Notes under the pieces: model-generated
What the model was told of the DNA's origin: nothing
Seen by the model: only the letters and a program-made list of their open reading frames with translations
Databases searched by the model: none
Shown: positions 55,701-64,000 of the stretch, one piece after another
Layout: each line of letters begins with the position of its first letter
Numbering within the stretch: position 1 is the stretch's first letter
Assembly: GCF_020184175.1 (NCBI RefSeq)
Contig: NC_065531.1
Location: forward strand, 18,249,213-18,313,212
Direction: 5' to 3'
Origin: Aphis gossypii
Lineage: Eukaryota; Arthropoda; Insecta; Hemiptera; Aphididae
Length of the DNA: 64,000 nt
Position numbers and translations under genes: made by a program

Positions 55701-58106
55701 CGAAAGAAAACAAATATTAATAAACTGTACATAATACTCGTATATTAGAATAATTGAGTGAAATAATAAACGGGTGTGTGTATTTGTATTTGAGTACTTA
55801 TCTCGAATTAGGATGTACCATAATTCGTGTCACTAAAACATGAGTACAAATATTGAAAATTAACTCTGAAAAACTTGTTTACTTGTTAATTGTTATTCTA
55901 GTGACACATAAATGGTTATAACAAAACGTTGAAAAATTTGTGTGATTAATTTACACAAATATTAATGGATGGATTAAACAAACTAAATTAAATATCATGT
56001 TTTCCGGAATATTCGATGTTTATTGTTAAATAGTTTATGGATCACCATTAATGGTATTGGTAAAAAATCGACTTTTAAAAGAATGCACCATGCTGTATGT
56101 GCATGGCTATTCCCTGGTTTGTACATGATTTATAAGTAAAAATAAACAATTTAATATATAATTAATGTTATGCTGTCTAATTAAACTCAATGTGTACTTT
56201 AGGTAGGTGCTCAAAAAATGTTAATTAGTGCATCTAAGTAACACGTAAGCGTTGTAAGCTGTGATAAATATTGTAATAGATAATCAATGTTAAATTAAAT
56301 AATGAAATATTGTATACAATAATAATAATTATTACTATACTGTCGATAATAAAACAATGTATTAATTATATCTCTAAGCTCTAGCTAAAAAATAATCTTT
56401 TGACCAGAAAATAGTATATCGTAAAATAATAATATGTTTATCAAATCAATGTTTCAGGCTAACCAATAACTGTAGACCAATAAAATGTTTGGTGGATGCA
56501 CAGGGTGAGGTTAGAACGATATAATATTAAAAGTTGTAATGTTGTACCGACTTCATAATATAACGTATAATAAAAACCTCAACAATTATTTAAATGTATC
56601 ATACCTACTAATACATTGATTTTTTTATTATTTGTTTTTAATTTATTGCAAATATATTATTTACTTTAACTTTTTTTATCCATCATGGAAACAGATATCA
56701 TTAAATTTTGTTTAACATGGTTTAATTTATCTCTAATAATTTTACAAGTTAGGTATGATTTTTTTTAATGAATTTCAAGAAGAAATTATGATTTTACTAT
56801 AAAATAGTAATCAATTTTTAAAAGAACCATGTTTTTATTTTTTATCATGAGTTTTTTTTTTATGGAATGATTCAAAGTATTTTATTACTCTATAATACAC
56901 ATATTAGACACACAAGATATTATACAATTTATATGCGTAATTTTTTTTTATGTTTCCATACTTTTTGAATAACCGTAAAAAACTATTAAGTAATGAATAT
57001 AAAACAACTATAAATTTATTATTTATTGGTTTAAAATGCATAGATTTCGTTAATATGTGTATTTTAGTATCTATGTTATATTAGTTTTTAATATTATCGT
57101 AAGACTAATCGTTATGTACTATTAATCTATTTTATACTACAAAATTGACTGTAAAAAAAAAAAAAAACCTAACAAATATGAATTAAACTGATTTGTTTGC
57201 AAGATGATGTTGGTTTAAGACTTAAGTTGTTTAACCTAAAGAAAACAATAAAGATATCTTAAATGTTTTTAATTAAAGATATGATTCTCAATAGAGGTAT
57301 ATGATATTATTATCTAGTTGTAAATTATCATATAATATGATACAGTAAAAACAACAAATAATGTAATTGACTAATATTGTTGAAGATCTCTTAAAAATAT
57401 TTTTATTATTATTATTAGGTATTGTCTACTTCCCCCACAACTGTGTTCTTAATAATCAATATAATCCAACTTTATAATTATCAATTGCTAATTCACAAAA
57501 CTAATGATATTAATTTATTGAGTGGTTTCAAAACTTTTTTTCAAGTTCTTTAGTACATTATTATGAACTAAAATATGATATAACACGATACAACGTATCA
57601 ACATGATACAACGTAAACGAAACTTTGCTAACTTTTTGTAGAGATGAGATTGATAAAAAAAAAAAAATATCTTATATTCTTTGAACGCTTACTCCTACTC
57701 TTATAGAAAATAATATAATAGATAAGTAAGGCTATAATCTCGATTTTATCGGGCTCAATACTTATATCATATTAGAGTTCATCAAACTTAAAATTTATCC
57801 AATAATATAATAATCAAATTTTTTTTTTTTTTTTTTTTTAATTTAAATTTGTTAATTACTCTAAATATTATTATGATTTATAAAAAATATCTATGGTTAT
57901 TAAAATACTGTTTTTATGGCAACATCTTCGTTATTTCTTATGTCTTTTCCAATTCGGACCTCCCCAAAATTTCCTTTTCCGATTTTTTTACCAAGTTTGT
58001 AATGGGCATCCACTAATATGGTTTTGGAACTTCTAACAAGAGTTTTTTGAGTTAAGCTAGGAGGCTGAGAGATTCCTGGTATTGTAGTTTTCTTTTGTTG
58101 TGCCAT
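52614..58106 (-). CDS. Casein kinase 1, gamma-type (Gilgamesh-like), complete, tail-less, seven coding exons
   Basis: This is a Ser/Thr protein kinase of the CK1 family. Exons in transcript order are 58106-57909, 55254-55185, 54064-53895, 53809-53695, 53615-53496, 53390-53220 and 52756-52614. Together they give 987 nt and 328 residues, and every junction keeps phase. Motifs: Gly-rich loop KIGKGNFGEV (41-50), VAIK Lys65, NALVLELLGPSLEDLF, catalytic loop FRDIKPENF (Asp162), DFG (Asp185), and the CK1-specific MSINTHLGKEQSRRDDLESLGH near 216. RGSLPWQGLK and the C-lobe block ending in FDWVDK are closest to CK1 gamma. The catalytic residues are intact. Oddities: the protein stops at the end of the kinase domain, without the C-terminal extension and palmitoylation tail of usual CK1 gamma (over 400 residues in the forms I know), and about six residues are inserted after LGAT. 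It is probably a divergent paralog of gish, not the main copy. Confidence 0.95.
53220..53390 (-). other. CK1-gamma-like coding exon 6 (C-lobe)
   Basis: The acceptor is tcgtttcag. The exon encodes EQSRRDDLESLGHMYMYLAR, GSLPWQGLKVQNAKERFQK and NTPIESLCDGYP, ending at donor g|gtaaac. The match to CK1 gamma is nearly continuous, including the SLPWQGLK helix turn. Confidence 0.93.
53496..53615 (-). other. CK1-gamma-like coding exon 5 (DFG and activation segment)
   Basis: The split codon gives the Asp of DFG, then FGLAKEYIDHKTKKHIPYRE, NLTGTARYMSINTHLGK, with one base left over. The donor must be g|gttgat at 53495, a poor match to GTRAGT, but it is the only one that keeps the conserved GK-EQSRRDD junction. 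Confidence 0.9.
53695..53809 (-). other. CK1-gamma-like coding exon 4 (catalytic loop)
   Basis: The acceptor is tttatag. The exon encodes LHRIETVHEKGIVFRDIKPE, then NFVVGRNLMKKDNIIYII, with one base left over at donor g|gtaata. FRDIKPEN is the CK1 catalytic loop (YRDVKPEN in most members); the catalytic Asp and the following Lys and Asn are kept. Confidence 0.92.
53895..54064 (-). other. CK1-gamma-like coding exon 3 (hinge and helix D region)
   Basis: The acceptor is ttcgtag; the split codon gives Asp, then KTHKMKGIPKVYCYKLAG and YNALVLELLGPSLEDLFNAC. It ends LMIAIHT at donor gtaata. The residues DKTHKMK before GIP replace a single Glu in ordinary CK1 gamma, lengthening the loop before strand 4. 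Confidence 0.92.
55185..55254 (-). other. CK1-gamma-like coding exon 2 (helix C)
   Basis: This 70 nt exon has acceptor ttacag and donor g|gtaagt. It encodes EPITAKIPQLMFEYNIYRQL, which lines up with the CK1 gamma EPMKSKAPQLHLEYRFYKLL region and carries the conserved Glu of helix C. It is too short to stand out as an ORF; it was found by phase continuity. The intron separating it from exon 1 is about 2.65 kb. Confidence 0.9.
57820..57839. repeat. T20 homopolymer in CK1 intron 1
   Basis: An uninterrupted T run on the plus strand (poly-A in the CK1 pre-mRNA), about 70 bp into intron 1. Confidence 0.9.
57909..58106 (-). other. CK1-gamma-like coding exon 1 (N-terminus, Gly-rich loop, ATP-binding Lys)
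   Basis: It starts at ATG 58106-58104 and encodes MAQQKKTTIPGISQ, a short Ser/Thr-rich leader, the Gly-rich loop and NNEDVAIKT. The donor gtattt begins at 57908, phase 0. The bases just before the ATG (ctatcttag) form a splice acceptor, so the start codon probably opens the exon directly. Confidence 0.92.
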
Positions 58107-58189
58107 CTAAGATAGTTCATTAAATCCATTGATAACAGAAAAAATATCGTTATTACGTTAATATAATATTGCGTTTTGTACACAGCTAC
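58107..58189 (-). other. Probable 83 bp intron in the CK1 5' UTR
   Basis: On the minus strand the sequence runs ...gattaaaag|gtagctgtgt and ends ...gaactatcttag immediately before the ATG. Both ends fit GT-AG rules and the length suits a small insect intron. The upstream non-coding exon would begin somewhere above 58190; its start is unknown. Confidence 0.45.
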
Positions 58190-58952
58190 CTTTTAATCGC
58201 GTGTCGAAAATTCGAGACGAATATAACAAATGCGATTTTTTCAGTATTCTTTTTTTAAGTGTCGGATTTGAAGTTGTATATTTATATTTTTTATTTATTT
58301 TAAACGTTTATTGGATTAATCGTATGATACAAAATATGAAAGTAGCAAAATATACTTAACAAAATGCGTTACTATAGGAAAATATAAATATAATGAACTG
58401 ATATGAATAAAATATATCGTGTATTTAGTATTGCACATTGTAGTGTGTAAAATAAAAACTACACAGACTTTTCTGCGTGTATGAATGCATTTATTATTGT
58501 TATTTTTTTTTCTTTTATCGGTTTAAATATTATTACAAAATGTTACGGTTATAATAATTACTTGTTTCGGCCACGATACACTATAATTATACGAAAGTTG
58601 AATGTTTTCATTTATAATAATATGTAATTATTAAAATATTTTACGTACATGGTAGGTATTATAAAAAAATTACATTTTCATCGTAAATATTATTAACACA
58701 TAGGTACAATACAATGTACAAAAATACACATGGACGCAAATATCTGTTTAAAATTAAAATATATAGTATTTCGATCGTATATAATTTTAAAAGACTGTAA
58801 GAGTTAGTTTTAATCAAATGTTTGGTTTTTATTATATTTATATTAACGAGTTAACGATCACCGGTGAATTGATATTTGTTTTTCGTTCTTTTGGTTTTGT
58901 ATTGCTGTACGTGTAAAAGCAGATGCTTATCGTTAAAAAAAAATACATTAAG

Positions 58953-59081
58953 ATGCGTAAAGAAAATACAATTTTGAATTCGTTAAACAATTTTGAAAAC
59001 CCCACGGAAGATCATATCCTATGTCCAAAATGTAAGTACTCTAGCCTAAAGTGTGAAACCGTACATATTTGTTTTACCTAA
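58953..59081 (+). other. Small ORF of 42 codons with Cys-x-x-Cys motif
   Basis: ATG at 58953 begins MRKENTILNSLNNFENPTED, then HILCPKCKYSSLKC, and stops at 59079-59081. A good donor-like sequence (aaaat|gtaagt) occurs inside, at the CPKC codons, so the 5' half could be an exon. It lies upstream of, and divergent from, the CK1 gene. No homolog is recognised; a chance ORF is quite possible. Confidence 0.15.
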
Positions 59082-62000
59082 ATTGATGTTGCACACCGGC
59101 CATCATTGTATAGTCTGTTTAATATCTGGCACTTGTCCTCAGAGAATGGCTCACGGAAATCCATTAGTAGGTATGTTTAACGCTCGCAAACTATCACCAC
59201 GTACCTGTATTTGTGACTAGTGTCGTGCACAAATAATCGTGTACTTTGTATATATTTTATTGAATACGATTAATCGTAGAGGAAAATTACTATCGAAACG
59301 TTTTATTTCCAATTTTTATACGTACCAAAACTCAAACAAATTTATTTTTCATCATACAACATATTGTATACCTTGTTCTGCAGTCTTTATAAGTTACGAC
59401 TTACGAATAGACATTCTATACTGGAAATACATAAGGAGAACGAAATGATGCATAATATATCATAATATATTATCCCGAATATTATTGAATATGCGTTGCG
59501 GTTTAAACTCTGAATTCTAATAAGAAAACTCCTATAATTTCCGGCTTTTTAGATATAAGTATAGATCAATTTTAATTTAATCTAAGTTCATACACATACG
59601 TATGTATTATATAATATTATACAGATGAATTCATAAAATCTTTGTTCTTTATTCATATTTTACTTTTAGTACTTTGTTGTATTTTTTATATACAAATGGT
59701 AAATTTTTTCGCTTTTAAAATAACAATAGTAACAAAATAAAATATATGTTTTTAGAGAAACAAACATATAAAGTTAAATAGAGATATGATGTTTATATAA
59801 ATGTATGTAATCATGCAATGCTTAATACATTTTGTTTAAAATTACAAAAATTGTATTTACTTTTTTTATATTGTCATAGACTTTTTGTTTTAAAAATTAT
59901 ACAATTCTTTAAATAATTGTACACGTTTTCAAAAGAAATATTATTCATTCGTTTGATCAATTATAAATAAACTTAATGTACAATATTGAATTAACCCATT
60001 TATAGTTAACTGATTACAAGATTACTAACGTTTAATGTTGAACAGGAAGCTAGAAGGCTGTGTAGTGTGCGGAGCAGCATTAGACTTTTTGTATATTATA
60101 TAACTATAACCTCTGTTGTAAACCTCAATATTTCATTTTAATCATAACCTAGTGTTAACTTTATATGTTAATAATAATTAGTTATGTTTAGTGGTTCTAC
60201 AATCAATTGCATATTGTTAAATATAAATAAGGTATGTAGATAAAAGAATTTGAAATAGTCAAAAAAAAAAAAAAAAATAAACACGATAAACTAAATTTAA
60301 GTTTTCAATGTTTGTTTAATAAACAAAAAGGTCTAACGGATGTTTGTTTTACGTATTGTCAACGATATTTTTTCGATTTAATGACAAAGTGGTTCTTTGA
60401 ATTTTCAGTTTATACAGTTAAGTCAATATTGTCAATGGCTATCTAAATGTTTTTTAGGTATTCTAACCTTTTAGAATATAATTTAGCATAACATAACGTG
60501 TGAGGAAACAATACCAATATTATGTTTAAAAACTGAATTTTTCTTTAAAATAAAATAAATAGGTACTACATTATAAAATGCAGGTGAATAATATATTTTT
60601 ATTTTAGCTTTCTCTTGTAACAATATTACATAAAAAAAAAAAAAAAAAAACATTAAAACTAATATTATCTACCGCAAATTAATTTAATGTTTATTAGTAG
60701 TATACTTGAATTGTGTTTTCATATGATAGGCCTATAAATATGCATGAACAATTATCATTCCAAAAATTTTAATTAGGCATATCTAATTAATAGTTATAAA
60801 ACTCTACTTTAAACTATACTAATTAAGTATACCTAATAAGTATAATATATTGTTATATTATGTATAAACGTAATAGGTATGCGTCATTATACAGTAAACT
60901 AAACAATTTTTAATATTTATAATAGCTAAGATGCAACATTTTGTATAATATTTCGCTTAAATAAGAACATTTTTGTGAACACCTTTAGATGAAAAATTGA
61001 TATGGCACAAATCATTGTTGTAAAAAGCTATAATTTTCTTCTATATACATTTTTGTTTTTTGGTAATAATTTTAAAAATTTTGTTCATGACGATTAAAAT
61101 ATAACGAATATATTTGTTAGTTTTAAATACTTATTGTATTCAATGAGTGAGGTATAATATACATACTTAAACTATACACTTAAATACTTAACAACTAAAC
61201 CGCTGAATGTCCGTCAGGTGGACACTGGTGTCTAGCGCATTAGGAAGGCGCATTATTAGAGTAGTATTAAATATTGTAAACTGTAAATTATTATTTATTC
61301 TCCACACAAATGTATTTCAATTGTTCAATACTATATTGGTTATTTTATAGTTTACGTACAAGGATTAAATGTTGAGCTTATTATTTTAAATTTATTTAAT
61401 CAACTAAAGATTTACAACAATTTATTAACTGTACTAGGAAAATTTTAATAATGTACTGCAGGTAACTTAAATTAATACTATATTATTATGTCTAGAATTT
61501 AATTAAAATGTCCATGGAATAATATGATTCTGATATTTTTTTTAATAGTATATAATATTATTATATAGTGTATATTTCAAATAAAATAATGAAATTGTTA
61601 CCGATTTGAAAATACGTTCTAGTGATTTGGAATTTGAATTATAAAGTTATATAATCTATTTAGTTGATCTATGATTAATGATGTCAGAGTGTCAGATATT
61701 AGATAGAATAATCTAATTCGAGAACCGAAAACTTTAAACTAAAATAATAATTAATTAATTAATTAAATAAAAAAAATAACATTGTATATTTTTATCGAAT
61801 CAAAGCAATGATCCTCACCCCTTTACTCGGAATCAAAGTGAATTTCGGATAATTTGATAATTACCTACACGAGTGTTAGTATAAAACAACAATAGTAACA
61901 CTAATGTCTAATACATTATATTTATTAGATACATATAATATATGATATGAAGTAAAACTAATGCTTTGAAGAAACACATTTTATTCCGTAGGTAACCTAT

Positions 62001-64000
62001 TTTAATTTGAAACCTTTTTTACAAAAATGTATAGAATTTGCCGCTATAAAAAAATTTATTTTATTTTTAGAATGACATGTTTCAGAACAAATACTTTTTG
62101 GAAAAAAGTCGGGTGTCGAATTGTAGCGAAAGAAAAAATGGAATCGGTTTTTGACACGTTAATAATGTGTATATTATTATACATTTTTAAAAGAATAACA
62201 TTTGAGTACTTGCCAATCTTCATTAAAAAAAAAAAAAATTAACACAATAATTTTGTCGATATTGTTTCGTACTCAATTTTTAATCATAATAATTCATCTA
62301 CTGATATAATACGAGCTGAATATACATTATTAAAGACACATTAAAAATATTATTTTGTAAGCATTTCAGTCTATTAATTATACGTTTTTATACATTTAAT
62401 TTTTATTTAATTTTATTATTACTATCCATTTTCTTGTATCAATAAATCAATTCGTTCATAAATAATAGTTATTCAAACATTTTGAACATAAAATAAGTAT
62501 TAAAAATTATAAGACCAGTTATATTTTGGATTTACGGCGTTTTCTATGATTTATTGATTTAACAATACTGAAATATTTTTATAAATATAGACGATTGAAA
62601 TTAATTAATATAATATAATTAATGATCATATTTCTTTTAATCCAAGAAAAAAAATGTATTAATTTTATTAGATAATATATGTTTTAAGTTCATAGTAATA
62701 ATTAATGATAAAATTAAGTAAAGCAAATTTCATTATACATGTGAATTTTAAATAAACTCGTTTTTCACATTTTTACTCTACACTTTCTTATGACATTTAC
62801 AGTTTGTAAGATAATTACTAAATTAAATTCATCGTTGCTGCCAATGCTCAGCAAACTTTTATCTTTAAACACATATATAATGTATATTGTATATATACAT
62901 TAGCTGTGTTGATATATCCATTTTTTGCGATCTAAATTCATATAGCTAAAAAAATATAATATGTAAATCTTTTTCTTTACCAATGGTCATTGATGTCGAC
63001 TGTCGATGGTTATTTAAGAAAAATAAAATGAAAAATATCCGCTGTACAAAGAAACCAGATATTATTGTATCCCATTCATTATTTACTCTGTAATATTAGA
63101 TGATATTTGTTTTTTCTTTACGTATAACGTACCAAAGTGCAAAATCTTGAAAAATGTTGGTCTTTTGATGTAATACATTGTGCTATATACCACGCATTCC
63201 GGTATGGACGAGTGAGGGTAAATATAAGATTGTTTACAAGGAATAGTACACCTATAGGTATGTTCAAAGGTGAAAAGAAAATATATCATTTCACAATCAA
63301 AAGAAGAGTGTTTGCATTTCAAAGCGAAACACAAATTTAAATAATATAAAGTATATTCCCTAGAAAAAAAAATAAGACCGGGGAACGTAAATCGTCAATT
63401 ACAAGTTACAACACACTGTTGTAACCGGAAGCGATGAATAGGAACCATGTATATAAATATTATAAATGTATAATAATATTGCTGTAACAAACAAGTAGGT
63501 ATAAGCACAGCGGTGTACGATTTACGAGCGCATTCTATAATAATGGTTCCTGCAGGTAGGTACCTACATTTAAATGTACGAGTATATGATTTATGAGTAG
63601 ACAACGAATTACGACCGATGATGAATTATTGATGTTAAATTATTATTATTATTGTTATATTATTATTATATTGCTTAATAAAATTCAACATAATATATTG
63701 TTAACAATAATTACATTCCTGAAATAGTGAATTAAATTTATCGATCGTTTGTTGAAAGTAGTGGAAAATATCTAATAGTTTTTAAATGCCTATACTGAGC
63801 TAAGCGATGAATGTATTGATTATTATTATTTATTTTTTTGTGTATGAGTACACTATATATTATCAATAAAATGCTTTAATTTTTAAAAATTGGTGTGTTT
63901 TGAATATCGAATTGGATCGAGCTTAAATTTTAAAAAGATACAAATTTTAAACTTACCTGTACTTATTTTTATAATCGACAAAAACAAATAAACAATTAAA
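59082..64000. other. No gene seen
   Basis: AT-rich DNA with homopolymers and short chance ORFs. No recognisable protein motif or RNA gene was found by eye. Confidence 0.55.
60632..60650. repeat. A19 homopolymer
   Basis: An uninterrupted A run in non-genic DNA. Confidence 0.9.

Noticed and set aside
61200..61260. GC-richer segment with short stems resembling a tRNA fragment
   Set aside because: It could not be folded by eye into a cloverleaf with a proper anticodon arm and T-loop.
1..64000. CRISPR arrays, bacterial operons, insertion sequences or integrated viral genes
   Set aside because: No regularly spaced direct repeats, no long intronless ORFs and no viral motifs were seen; the content is ordinary insect nuclear DNA.

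Overview
The window is AT-rich eukaryotic (insect) DNA. It has long gene-poor stretches, GT-AG introns, many AT and CA microsatellites, and the recurrent 'taggtacctat' style words I associate with aphid genomes. The two genes that can be read out are clearly animal genes, so an aphid or close hemipteran nuclear chromosome is the best guess. That guess rests on composition and memory, not on a search. Nothing prokaryotic, viral or CRISPR-like was seen. || Layout: (1) 1-14,426 has no recognisable coding exon and is probably upstream intron of the next gene. (2) 14,427-18,973 (+) holds the last five coding exons of a hypoxia-inducible factor alpha (HIF-1 alpha / Similar) gene, about 566 residues. 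They run from just after the PAS-B domain through the oxygen-dependent degradation region to the C-terminal transactivation domain and stop codon. The bHLH, PAS-A and PAS-B exons are not in the window. A 3' UTR probably extends to about 20.56 kb. (3) 20.9-21.1 kb is a small GC-rich island with a short ATG-initiated ORF, possibly a first exon or promoter. (4) 21-52.5 kb is gene-poor. It holds two short terminal-inverted-repeat elements with TA target duplications (34,200-34,338 and 36,605-37,029), a degraded dispersed repeat, microsatellites and a GC-rich patch near 47.2 kb. (5) 52,614-58,106 (-) is a complete seven-exon casein kinase 1 gene of the gamma type. Its 328-residue product has every catalytic motif, but it stops right after the kinase domain. 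A probable 83 bp 5' UTR intron lies directly upstream of the ATG. (6) 58.3-64 kb shows no convincing gene. || The two genes face each other across about 33 kb and nothing suggests they work together. The most interesting observations are in the HIF gene. The first prolyl-hydroxylation motif (LAP) and the C-terminal hydroxylatable Asn are conserved, but at the second degron the proline position reads Gln. The strong donor at 16,521 can be read through in frame to give an alternative C-terminus without the transactivation domain. A dense cluster of RCGTG hypoxia-response cores lies just past that donor. The tail-less CK1-gamma paralog is the other point of interest. All exon junctions were worked out by hand from splice sites and reading-phase continuity, and they agree across every junction.
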